A stretch of 64,000 nucleotides of DNA from Halictus rubicundus (lineage: Eukaryota > Arthropoda > Insecta > Hymenoptera > Halictidae): the NCBI RefSeq assembly GCF_050948215.1, contig NW_027488594.1, forward strand, positions 248,001 to 312,000. Reading direction: 5' to 3'. The notes beneath the pieces were generated by a model. It had not been told where the DNA came from. It saw only the letters and a program-made list of their open reading frames with translations, and did not search any database. Below, piece by piece: positions 1-13,695 of the stretch (the first letter of the stretch is position 1; each line of letters opens with the position of its first letter). Position numbers and translations under genes: made by a program.

Positions 1-3000
1 ATAGAGGATAGGATAGGATAGAGGATACGATATAGGATTGGATAGGATAGAGAATAGGATACGATAGAGGATAGTATAGGATTGGATAGACAATAGGATC
101 GGATAGAGGATAGGATAGGATAGCGGAGAGGATAGGATAGAGGATAGGATAGGATAGGATAAGATGGAGGAGAGGACAGGATAGAGTATAGGATAGGATA
201 AAGGATAGGATAGGATAGAGGATAGGATAGGATAGAGGATTGGATAGGATACAGGATAGGATAGGATAGGATAGAGGATAGGATAGGATAGAGGATACGA
301 TATACGATTGGATAGGATAGAGAATAGGATACGATAGAGGATAGTATAGGGTTGGATAGAGAATAGGATGGGATAGAGGATAGGATAGGATAGAGGATAG
401 GATAGGATAGAGAATAGGATAGGATAGATGATATTATAGGAAAGAGAATAGGATATGATAGAGGATACGATATTATAGAGGATAGGATAGGATAGAGGAT
501 CGGATAGGATAGAGGATAGGATAGGATAGAGGATAGGATAGGATAGAGGATAGGATAGGGTAGAGGACAGGATAGAGGATAGGATAGGGGATTGGATAGG
601 ATAGAAGATAGGAGACGATAGAGGATAGGATAGGATAGAGGATAGGATAGGATAGATGATATTATAGGAAAGAGGATAGGATATGATAGAGGATACGATA
701 TTATAGAGGATAGGATAGGATAGAGGATCGGATAGGATACAGGATAGGATAGAGGATCGGATAGGATAGAGGATAGGATAGGATAGAGGATAGGATAGGA
801 TAGAGGATACGATAGGGTAGAGGACAGGATAGAGGATAGGATAGGGGATTGGATAGGATAGAAGATAGGAGACGATAGTGGATAGGATAGGATAGAGGAT
901 AGGATAGGATAGAGAATAGGATAGGATAGAGTATAGGTTATAGGATTGGATAGGATAGAGGATAGGATAGGATAGAGGATCGGATAGGATAGAGGATAGG
1001 ATAGGATAGAGGATAGGATAGGATAGAGGAGTGGATATTATAGAGGATAGGATAGGATAGAGTATAGGATAGGGGATTGGATTGTATTGAAGATAGCAGA
1101 CGATAGAGGATAGGATAGGATAGAGGATACGATATAGGATTGGATAGGATAGAGAATAGGATACGATAGAGGATAGTATAGGATTGGATAGACAATAGGA
1201 TCGGATAGAGGATAGGATAGGATAGGATAGAATAGAGTATAGAATAGGATAGAGGATAGGAATAGATAGAGGATAGGATAGGATAGAGGATAGGATAGAG
1301 GATAGGATAGAGGATAGGATAGAGGATAGGATAGAGGATAGGATAGGATAGGATAGATGATAGGATAGGATAGAGGATAGGATAGGATAGAGGATAGGAT
1401 AGGATAGAGGATAGGATAGGATAGGATAGGATAGAGGATAGGATAGGACAGAGGATAGGATAGGATAGATGATAGGATAGGATAGAGGATAGGATAGGAT
1501 AGAGGATAGGATAGAGGATAGGATAGGATATAGGATAGGATAGGATAGAGGATAGGATAGGATAGAGGATAGGATAGGATAGAGGTATAGGATAGGATAC
1601 AGGATAGGATAGGATAGAGGATAGGATAGGATAGAGGAGTGGATAGGATAGAGGATAGGATAGGATAGAGGATAGGATAGGATAGAGGTATAGGATAGGA
1701 TACAGGATAGGATAGGATAGAGGATAGGATAGGATAGAGGAGTGGATAGGATAGAGGATAGGATAGGATAGAGGATAGGATAGGATGGAGGATAGGATAG
1801 GATAGAGAATAGGATAGGATAGAGGTATAGGATAGGATACAGGATAGGATAGGATAGAGGATAGGATAGGATAGAGGAGTGGATAGGATAGAGGATAGGA
1901 TAGGATAGAGGATAGGATAGGATAGAGGATAGGATAGGATAGAGGATAGGATAGGATAGAGGATAGGATAGGATAGAGAATAGGATAGGGTAAATTATAT
2001 TATAGGTTAGGGGATACGATATTATAGAGGATAGGATAGGATAGAGGATCGGATAGGATAGAGGATAGGATAGGATAGAGGATAGGATAGGATAGAGGAA
2101 AGGATAGGATAGAGGAGAGGATAGGATAGAGTATAGGATAGGATAAAGGATAGGATAGGATAGAGGATAGGATAGGATAGAGGATTGGATAGGATACAGG
2201 ATAGGATAGGATAGAGGATAGGATAGGATAGAGGATACGATATACGATTGGATAGGATAGAGAATAGGATACGATAGAGGATAATATAGTGTTGGATAGA
2301 GAATAGGATGGGATAGAGGATAGGATAGGATAGAGGATAGGATAGGATAGAGAATAGGATAGGATAGATGATATTATAGGAAAGAGAATAGGATATGATA
2401 GAGGATACGATATTATAGAGGATAGGATAGGATAGAGGATCGGATAGGATAGAGGATAGGATAGGATAGAGGATATGATAGGATAGAGGATAGGATAGGG
2501 TAGAGGACAGGATAGAGGATAGGATAGGGGATTGGATAGGATAGAAGATAGGAGACGATAGTGGATAGGATAGGATAGAGGATAGGATAGGATAGAGAAT
2601 AGGATAGGATAGAGTATAGGTTATAGGATTGGATAGGGTAGAGGATAGGATACGACAGAGGATAGGGTAGGATTGAGGATAGGATAGGAAAGAGGATAGG
2701 ATAGGATAGAGGATAGGATAGGATAGAGGATAGGATAGGTTAGGGGATAGGATAGGATAGAGGATAGGATAGGATAGAGGATAGGATAGGATAAAGGGTA
2801 GGATAGGATAGAGGATAGGATAGGATAGAGGATAGGATAGGATACAGGATAGGATAGGATAGAGGATAGGATAGGATAGAGGATACGATATACGATTGGA
2901 TAGGATAGAGAATAGGATACGATAGAGGATAGTATAGGGTTGGATAGAGAATAGGATCGGATAGAGGATAGGATAGGATAGAGGATAGGATAGGATAGAG

Positions 3001-4281
3001 GATAGGATAGGATAGGATAGGATAGAGGATAGGATAGGATACAGGATAGGATAGGATTGGATAGAGAATAGGATGGGATAGAGGAGAGGATAGGATAGAG
3101 GATAGGATAGGATAGAGAATAGGATAGGATAGATGATATTATAGGAAAGAGGATAGGATATGATAGAGGATACGATATTATAGAGGATAGGATAGGATAG
3201 AGGATCGGTTAGGATAGAGGATAGGATAGGATAGAGGATAGTATAGGATAGAGGATAGGATAGGATAGAGGATCGGATAGGATAGAAGATACGATATAGG
3301 ATTGGATAGGATAGAGAATAGGATACGATAGAGGATAGGATAGGATTGGATAGAGAATACGATGGGATAGAGGATAGGATATGGTAGAGGATAGGATAGG
3401 ATAGAGAATGGGATAGGATAGATGATATTATAGAAAAGAGAATAGGATATGATAGAGGATACGATATTATAGAGGATAGGATAGGAAAGAGGATCGGATA
3501 GGATAGAGGATAGGATAGGATAGAGGATAGGATAGGATAGAGGATAGGATAGGATAGAGGATAGGATAGGATAGAGGATAGGATAGGATAGAGGATAGGA
3601 TAGGATAGAGTATAGGTTATAGGATTGGATAGGGTAGGATTGAGGATAGGATAGGAAAGAGGATAGGATAGGATACAGGATAGGATAGGATAGAGGATAG
3701 GATAGGATAGAGGATGCGATATACGATTGGATAGGATAGAGAATAGGATACGATAGAGGATAATATAGTGTTGGATAGAGAATAGGATGGGATAGAGGAT
3801 AGGATAGGATAGAGGATAGGATAGGATAGAGAATAGGATAGGATAGATGATATTATAGGAAAGAGAATAGGATATGATAGAGGATACGATATTATAGAGG
3901 ATAGGATAGGATAGAGGATCGGATAGGATAGAGGATAGGATAGGATAGAGGATAGGATAGGATAGAGGATAGGATAGGATAGAGGATAGGATAGGGTAGA
4001 GGACAGGATAGAGGATAGGATAGGGGATTGGATAGGATAGAAGATAGGAAACGATAGTGGATAGGATAGGATAGAGGATAGGATAGGATAGAGAATAGGA
4101 TAGGATAGAGTATAGGTTATAGGATTGGATAGGGTAGAGGATAGGATACGACAGAGGATAGGGTAGGATTGAGGATAGGATAGGAAAGAGGATAGGATAG
4201 GATAGAGGATAGGATAGGATAGAGGATAGGATAGGTTAGGGGATAGGATAGGATAGAGGATAGGATAGGATAGAGGATAGG

Positions 4282-6300
4282 ATAGGATAAGAGGATCGGA
4301 TAGGATAGAGGATAGGATAGGATAGCGGAAAGGATAGGATAGAGGAAAGGATAGGATAGAGTATAGGATAGGATAAAGGATAGGATAGGATAGAGGATAG
4401 GATAGGATAAAGGATTGGATAGGATACAGGATAGGATAGGATAGAGGATAGGATAGGATAGAGGATACGATATACGATTGGATAGGATAGAGAATAGGAT
4501 ACGATAGAGGATAATATAGTGTTGGATAGAGAATAGGATGGGATAGAGGATAGGATAGGATAGAGGATAGGATAGGATAGAGAATAGGATAGGATAGATG
4601 ATATTATAGGAAAGAGAATAGGATATGATAGAGGATACGATATTATACAGGATAGGATAGGATAGAGGATCGGATAGGATAGAGGATAGGATAGGATAGA
4701 GGATAGGATAGGATAGAGGATAGGATAGGGTAGAGAATAGGATAGGATAGAGGATAGGATAGGATACAGGATAGGATAGGATAGAGGATAGGATAGGATA
4801 GAGGATACGATATACGATTGGATAGGATAGAGAATAGGATACGATAGAGGATAGTATAGGGTTGGATAGAGAATAGGATCGGATAGAGGATAGGATAGGA
4901 TAGAGGATAGGATAGGATAGAGGATAGGATAGGATAGGATAGGATAGGATACAGGATAGGATAGGATTGGATAGAGAATAGGATGGGATAGAGGAGAGGA
5001 TAGGATAGAGGATAGGATAGGATAGAGAATAGGATAGGATAGATGATATTATAGGAAAGAGGATAGGATATGATAGAGGATACGATATTATAGAGGATAG
5101 GATAGGATAGAGGATCGGTTAGGATAGAGGATAGGATAGGATAGAGGATAGGATAGGATAGAGGATAGGATAGGATAGAGGATCGGATAGGATAGAAGAT
5201 ACGATAGAGGATTGGATAGGATAGAGAATAGGATACGATAGAGGATAGGATAGGATTGGATAGAGAATAGGATGGGATAGAGGATAGGATAGGGTAGAGG
5301 ATAGGATAGGATAGAGAATGGGATAGGATAGATGATATTATAGAAAAGAGAATAGGATATGATAGAGGATACGATATTATAGAGGATAGGATAGGATAAG
5401 AGGATCGGATAGGATAGAGGATAGGATAGGATAGCGGAAAGGATAGGATAGAGGATAGGATAGGATAGAGTATAGGATAGGATAAAGGATAGGATAGGAT
5501 AGAGGATAGGATAGGATAGAGGATTGGATAGGATACAGGATAGGATAGGATAGAGGATAGGATAGGATAGAGGATACGATATACGATTGGATAGGATAGA
5601 GAATAGGATACGATAGAGGATAATATAGTGTTGGATAGAGAATAGGATGGGATAGAGGATAGGATAGGATAGAGGATAGGATAGGATAGAGAATAGGATA
5701 GGATAGATGATATTATAGGAAAGAGAATAGGATATGATAGAGGATACGATATTATACAGGATAGGATAGGATAGAGGATCGGATAGGATAGAGGATAGGA
5801 TAGGATAGAGGATAGGATAGGATAGAGGATAGGATAGGGTAGAGAATAGGATAGGATAGAGGATAGGATAGGATACAGGATAGGATAGGATAGAGGATAG
5901 GATAGGATAGAGGATACGATATACGATTGGATAGGATAGAGAATAGGATACGATAGAGGATAGTATAGGGTTGGATAGAGAATAGGATCGGATAGAGGAT
6001 AGGATAGGATAGAGGATAGGATAGGATAGAGGATAGGATAGGATAGGATAGGATAGAGGATAGGATAGGATACAGGATAGGATAGGATTGGATAGAGAAT
6101 ATGATGGGATAGAGGAGAGGATAGGATAAAGGATAGGATAGGATAGAGGATAGGATAGGATAGAGGATCGGATAGGATAGAAGATACGATAGAGGATTGG
6201 ATAGGATAGAGAATAGGATACGATAGAGGATAGGATAGGATTTGATAGAGAATAGGATGGGATAGAGGATAGGATAGGGTAGAGGATAGGATAGGATAGA
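4282..6300 (+). repeat. 1109-bp tandem duplication in satellite
   Basis: Rare variants recur 1109-1110 bp apart: AGCGG at 4324 and 5433, TATTATACAG at 4641 and 5750, TAGAGAATAG at 4731 and 5840, and GTTGGATAGAG at 4861 and 5970. The second copy lacks about 124 bp near its end, because the ACGATAGAGGATTGG variant is spaced only 985 bp (5201 and 6186). The limits are approximate because the background repeat blurs the edges. Confidence 0.8.
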
Positions 6301-7250
6301 GAATGGGATAGGATAGATGATATTATAGAAAAGAGAATAGGATATGATAGAGGATACGATATTATAGAGGATAGGATAGGAAAGAGGATCGGATAGGATA
6401 GAGGATAGGATAGGATAGAGGATAGGATAGGATAGAGGATAGGATAGGATAGAGGATAGGATAGGATAGAGGTTTGGATAGGATACAGTATAGGATAGGA
6501 TAGAGGATAGGATAGGATAGAGGATACGATATACGATTGGATAGGATAGAGAATAGGATACGATAGAGGATAGTATAGGGTTGGATAGAGAATAGGATGG
6601 GATAGAGGATACGATAGGATAGAGGATAGGATAGGATAGAGAATAGGATAGGATAGATGATATTATAGGAAAGAGAATAGGATATGATAGAGGATACGAT
6701 ATTATAGAGGATAGGATAGGATAGAGGATCGGATAGGATAGAGGATAGGATAGGATAGAGGATAGGATAGGATAGAGGATAGGATAGGGTAGAGGACAGG
6801 ATAGAGGATAGGATAGGGGATTGGATAGGATAGAAGATAGGAGACGATAGTTGATAGGATAGGATAGAGGATAGGATAGGATAGAGAATAGGATAGGATA
6901 GAGTATAGGTTATAGGATTGGATAGGGTAGAGGATAGGATACGACAGAGGATAGGGTAGGATTGAGGATAGGATAGGAAAGAGGATAGGATAGGATAGAG
7001 GATAGGATAGGATAGAGGATAGGATAGGATAGAGGATACGATATAGGATTGGATAGGATAGAGAATAGGATACGATAGAGGATAGTATAGGATTGGATAG
7101 ACAATAGGATCGGATAGAGGATAGGATAGGATAGCGGAGAGGATAGGATAGAGGATAGGATAGGATAGGATAGGATGGAGGAGAGGACAGGATAGAGTAT
7201 AGGATAGGATAAAGGATAGGATAGGATAGAGGATAGGATAGGATAGAGGA

Positions 7251-10200
7251 TTGGATAGGATACAGGATAGGATAGGATAGGATAGAGGATAGGATAGGAT
7301 AGAGGATACGATATACGATTGGATAGGATAGAGAATAGGATACGATAGAGGATAGTATAGGGTTGGATAGAGAATAGGATGGGATAGAGGATAGGATAGG
7401 ATAGAGGATAGGATAGGATAGAGAATAGGATAGGATAGATGATATTATAGGAAAGAGAATAGGATATGATAGAGGATACGATATTATAGAGGATAGGATA
7501 GGATAGAGGATCGGATAGGATAGAGGATAGGATAGGATAGAGGATAGGATAGGATAGAGGATAGGATAGGGTAGAGGACAGGATAGAGGATAGGATAGGG
7601 GATTGGATAGGATAGAAGATAGGAGACGATAGAGGATAGGATAGGATAGATGATATTATAGGAAAGAGGATAGGATATGATAGAGGATACGATATTATAG
7701 AGGATAGGATAGGATAGAGGATCGGATAGGATACAGGATAGGATAGAGGATCGGATAGGATAGAGGATAGGATAGGATAGAGGATAGGATAGGATAGAGG
7801 ATAGGATAGGGTAGAGGACAGGATTGAGGATAGGATAGGGGATTGGATAGGATAGAAGATAGGAGACGATAGTGGATAGGATAGGATAGAGGATAGGATA
7901 GGATAGAGAATAGGATAGGATAGAGTATAGGTTATAGGATTGGATAGGATAGAGGATAGGATAGGATAGAGGATCGGATAGGATAGAGGATAGGATAGGA
8001 TACAGGATAGGATAGGATAGAGGAGTGGATATTATAGAGGATAGGATAGGATAGAGTATAGGATAGGGGATTGGATTGTATTGAAGATAGCAGACGATAG
8101 AGGATAGGATAGGATACAGGATAGGATAGGATAGAGGATAGGATAGGATAGAGGATACGATATAGGATTGGATAGGATAGAGAATAGGATACGATAGAGG
8201 ATAGTATAGGATTGGATAGACAATAGGATCGGATAGAGGATAGGATAGGATAGGATAGGATAGAGGATAGGATAGAGGATAGGATAGGATAGGATAGGAT
8301 AGAGGATAGGAGAGGATAGAGGATAGGATCGGATAGAGGATAGGATAGGATAGAGGATAGGATAGGATACAGGATAGGATAGGATACAGGATAGGATAGG
8401 ATAGAGGATAGGATAGGATAGAGGAGTGGATATTATAGAGGATAGGATATTATAGAGGATAGGATAGGGGATTGGATTGTATTGAAGATAGCAGACGATA
8501 GAGGATAGGATAGGATAGAGGATAGGATAGGATAGGATAGGATAGAGGATAGGATAGGACAGAGGATAGGATAGGATAGAGGATAGGATAGGATAGGATA
8601 GGATAGAGGATAGGATAGGACAGAGGATAGGATAGGATAGAGGATAGGATAGGATAGAGGATAGGATAGGATAGAGGATAGGATAAGATACAGGATAGGA
8701 TAGGATAGAGGATAGGATAGGATAGAGGATACGATATAGGATTGGATAGGATATAGAATAGGATACGATAGAGGATAGTATAGGATTGGATAGACAATAG
8801 GATCGGATAGAGGATAGGATAGGATAGAGGATAGGATAGGATAGAGGATAGGATAGGATATAGGATAGGATAGGATAGAGTATAGGATAGGATAGAGGAT
8901 AGCATAGGATAGAGGTATAGGATAGGATACAGGATAGGATAGGATAGAGGATAGGATAGGATAGAGGATAGGATAGGATAGAGGAGTGGATAGGATAGAG
9001 GATAGGATAGGATAGAGGATAGGATAGGATAGAGGATAGGATAGGATAGATGATAGGATAGGATAGAGGATAGGATAGGGTAGAGGACAGGATAGAGGAT
9101 AGGATAGGGGATTGGATAGGATAGAAGATAGGAGACGATAGTGGATAGGATAGGATAGAGGATAGGATAGGATAGAGAATAGGATAGGATAGAGTATAGG
9201 TTATAGGATTGGATAGGGTAGAGGATAGGATACGACAGAGGATAGGGTAGGATTGAGGATAGGATAGGAAAGAGGATAGGATAGGATAGAGGATAGGATA
9301 GGATAGAGGATAGGATAGGTTAGGGGATAGGATAGGATAGAGGATAGGATAGGATAGAGGATAGGATAGGTTAAGAGGATCGGATAGGATAGAGGATAGG
9401 ATAGGATAGCGGAAAGGATAGGATAGAGGATAGGATAGGATAGAGGATAGGATAGGATAAAGGGTAGGATAGGATAGAGGATAGGATAGGATAGAGGATA
9501 GGATAGGATACAGGATAGGATAGGATAGAGGATAGGATAGGATAGGATAGAGGATAGGATAGGATAGAGGATAGGTTAGGATAGAGGATAGGATAGGATA
9601 GAGGATAGGATAGGATAGAGTATAGGTTATAGGATTGGATAGGGTAGGATTGAGGATAGGATAGGAAAGAGGATAGGATAGGATAGAGGATAGGATAGGA
9701 TAGAGGATAGGATAGGTTAGGGGATAGGATAGGATAGAGGATAGGATAGGATAGAGGATAGGATAGGATAAGAGGATAGGTTAGGATAGAGGATAGGATA
9801 GGATAGCGGAAAGGATAGGATAGAGGATAGGATAGGATAGAGGATAGGATAGGATAAAGGATAGGATAGGATAGAGGATAGGATAGGATACAGGATAGGA
9901 TAGGATAGAGGATAGGATAGGATAGAGGATAGGATAGGATAGAGGATAGGATAGGATAGAGGAGAGGATAGGATACAGTATAGGATAGGATAAAGGATAG
10001 GATAGGATAGAGGATAGGATAGGATAGAGGATTGGATAGGATACAGGATAGGATAGGATAGAGGATAGGATAGGATAGAGGATAGGATAGGATAGAGGAG
10101 TGGATATTATAGAGGATAGGATATTATAGAGGATAGGATAGGGGATTGGATTGTATTGAAGATAGCAGACGATAGAGGATAGGATAGGATAGAGGATAGG

Positions 10201-13200
10201 ATAGGATAGAGGATAGGATAGGATAGGATAGGATAGAGGATAGGATAGGACAGAGGATAGGATAGGATAGAGGATAGGATAGGATAGAGGATTGGATAGG
10301 ATACAGGATAGGATAGGATAGAGGATAGGATAGGATAGAGGATACGATATACGATTGGATAGGATAGAGAATAGGATACGATAGAGGATAGTATAGGGTT
10401 GGATAGAGAATAGGATGGGATAGAGGATAGGATAGGATAGAGGATAGGATAGGATAGAGAATAGGATAGGATAGATGATATTATAGGAAAGAGAATAGGA
10501 TATGATAGAGGATACGATATTATAGAGGATAGGATAGGATAGAGGATCGGATAGGATAGAGGATAGGATAGGATAGAGGATAGGATAGGATAGAGGATAG
10601 GATAGGGTAGAGGACAGGATAGAGGATAGGATAGGGGATTGGATAGGATAGAAGATAGGAGACGATAGAGGATAGGATAGGATAGATGATATTATAGGAA
10701 AGAGGATAGGATATGATAGAGGATACGATATTATAGAGGATAGGATAGGATAGAGGATCGGATAGGATACAGGATAGGATAGAGGATCGGATAGGATAGA
10801 GGATAGGATAGGATAGAGGATAGGATAGGATAGAGGATAGGATAGGGTAGAGGACAGGATTGAGGATAGGATAGGGGATTGGATAGGATAGAAGATAGGA
10901 GACGATAGTGGATAGGATAGGATAGAGGATAGGATAGGATAGAGAATAGGATAGGATAGAGTATAGGTTATAGGATTGGATAGGATAGAGGATAGGATAG
11001 GATAGAGGATCGGATAGGATAGAGGATAGGATAGGATACAGGATAGGATAGGATAGAGGAGTGGATATTATAGAGGATAGGATAGGATAGAGTATAGGAT
11101 AGGGGATTGGATTGTATTGAAGATAGCAGACGATAGAGGATAGGATAGGATACAGGATAGGATAGGATAGAGGATAGGATAGGATAGAGGATACGATATA
11201 GGATTGGATAGGATAGAGAATAGGATACGATAGAGGATAGTATAGGATTGGATAGACAATAGGATCGGATAGAGGATAGGATAGGATAGGATAGGATAGA
11301 GGATAGGATAGAGGATAGGATAGGATAGGATAGGATAGAGGATAGGAGAGGATAGAGGATAGGATCGGATAGAGGATAGGATAGGATAGAGGATAGGATA
11401 GGATACAGGATAGGATAGGATACAGGATAGGATAGGATAGAGGATAGGATAGGATAGAGGAGTGGATATTATAGAGGATAGGATATTATAGAGGATAGGA
11501 TAGGGGATTGGATTGTATTGAAGATAGCAGACGATAGAGGATAGGATAGGATAGAGGATAGGATAGGATAGGATAGGATAGAGGATAGGATAGGACAGAG
11601 GATAGGATAGGATAGAGGATAGGATAGGATAGGATAGGATAGAGGATAGGATAGGACAGAGGATAGGATAGGATAGAGGATAGGATAGGATAGAGGATAG
11701 GATAGGATAGAGGATAGGATAAGATACAGGATAGGATAGGATAGAGGATAGGATAGGATAGAGGATACGATATAGGATTGGATAGGATATAGAATAGGAT
11801 ACGATAGAGGATAGTATAGGATTGGATAGACAATAGGATCGGATAGAGGATAGGATAGGATAGAGGATAGGATAGGATAGAGGATAGGATAGGATATAGG
11901 ATAGGATAGGATAGAGTATAGGATAGGATAGAGGATAGCATAGGATAGAGGTATAGGATAGGATACAGGATAGGATAGGATAGAGGATAGGATAGGATAG
12001 AGGATAGGATAGGATAGAGGAGTGGATAGGATAGAGGATAGGATAGGATAGAGGATAGGATAGGATAGAGGATAGGATAGGATAGATGATAGGATAGGAT
12101 AGAGGATAGGATAGGGTAGAGGACAGGATAGAGGATAGGATAGGGGATTGGATAGGATAGAAGATAGGAGACGATAGTGGATAGGATAGGATAGAGGATA
12201 GGATAGGATAGAGAATAGGATAGGATAGAGTATAGGTTATAGGATTGGATAGGGTAGAGGATAGGATACGACAGAGGATAGGGTAGGATTGAGGATAGGA
12301 TAGGAAAGAGGATAGGATAGGATAGAGGATAGGATAGGATAGAGGATAGGATAGGTTAGGGGATAGGATAGGATAGAGGATAGGATAGGATAGAGGATAG
12401 GATAGGTTAAGAGGATCGGATAGGATAGAGGATAGGATAGGATAGCGGAAAGGATAGGATAGAGGATAGGATAGGATAGAGGATAGGATAGGATAAAGGG
12501 TAGGATAGGATAGAGGATAGGATAGGATAGAGGATAGGATAGGATACAGGATAGGATAGGATAGAGGATAGGATAGGATAGGATAGAGGATAGGATAGGA
12601 TAGAGGATAGGTTAGGATAGAGGATAGGATAGGATAGAGGATAGGATAGGATAGAGTATAGGTTATAGGATTGGATAGGGTAGGATTGAGGATAGGATAG
12701 GAAAGAGGATAGGATAGGATAGAGGATAGGATAGGATAGAGGATAGGATAGGTTAGGGGATAGGATAGGATAGAGGATAGGATAGGATAGAGGATAGGAT
12801 AGGATAAGAGGATAGGTTAGGATAGAGGATAGGATAGGATAGCGGAAAGGATAGGATAGAGGATAGGATAGGATAGAGGATAGGATAGGATAAAGGATAG
12901 GATAGGATAGAGGATAGGATAGGATACAGGATAGGATAGGATAGAGGATAGGATAGGATAGAGGATAGGATAGGATAGAGGATAGGATAGGATAGAGGAG
13001 AGGATAGGATACAGTATAGGATAGGATAAAGGATAGGATAGGATAGAGGATAGGATAGGATAGAGGATTGGATAGGATACAGGATAGGATAGGATAGAGG
13101 ATAGGATAGGATAGAGGATAGGATAGGATAGAGGAGTGGATATTATAGAGGATAGGATATTATAGAGGATAGGATAGGGGATTGGATTGTATTGAAGATA

Positions 13201-13695
13201 GCAGACGATAGAGGATAGGATAGGATAGAGGATAGGATAGGATAGAGGATAGGATAGGATAGGATAGGATAGAGGATAGGATAGGACAGAGGATAGGATA
13301 GGATAGAGGATAGGATAGGATAGAGGATTGGATAGGATACAGGATAGGATAGGATAGAGGATAGGATAGGATAGAGGATACGATATACGATTGGATAGGA
13401 TAGAGAATAGGATACGATAGAGGATAATATAGTGTTGGATAGAGAATAGGATGGGATAGAGGATAGGATAGGATAGAGGATAGGATAGGATAGAGAATAG
13501 GATAGGATAGATGATATTATAGGAAAGAGAATAGGATATGATAGAGGATACGATATTATAGAGGATAGGATAGGATAGAGGATCGGATAGGATAGAGGAT
13601 AGGATAGGATAGAGGATAGGATAGGATAGAGGATAGGATAGGGTAGAGGACAGGATAGAGGATAGGATAGGGGATTGGATAGGATAGAAGATAGG
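7251..13695 (+). repeat. 3036-bp tandem higher-order repeat, about 2.1 copies
   Basis: Two full copies lie head to tail and a third begins. The variant GATTGGATTGTATTGAAG with its surroundings recurs 3036 bp apart, as do the GAGGAGTGG clusters, the GGACAGGATTGAGG variant (near 7820 and 10856) and the TTGGATAGGATACAGG start (10292 and 13328). The first interval is 3041 bp at the left edge because one GGATA pentamer is gained. The third copy follows to about 13695 and then diverges at GACGATAGTGG versus GACGATAGAGG. The copies look almost identical, which suggests recent unequal exchange. Confidence 0.85.

Noticed and set aside
1..1000. CRISPR array
   Set aside because: There are no unique spacers; the sequence is continuous tandem satellite with no cas genes.
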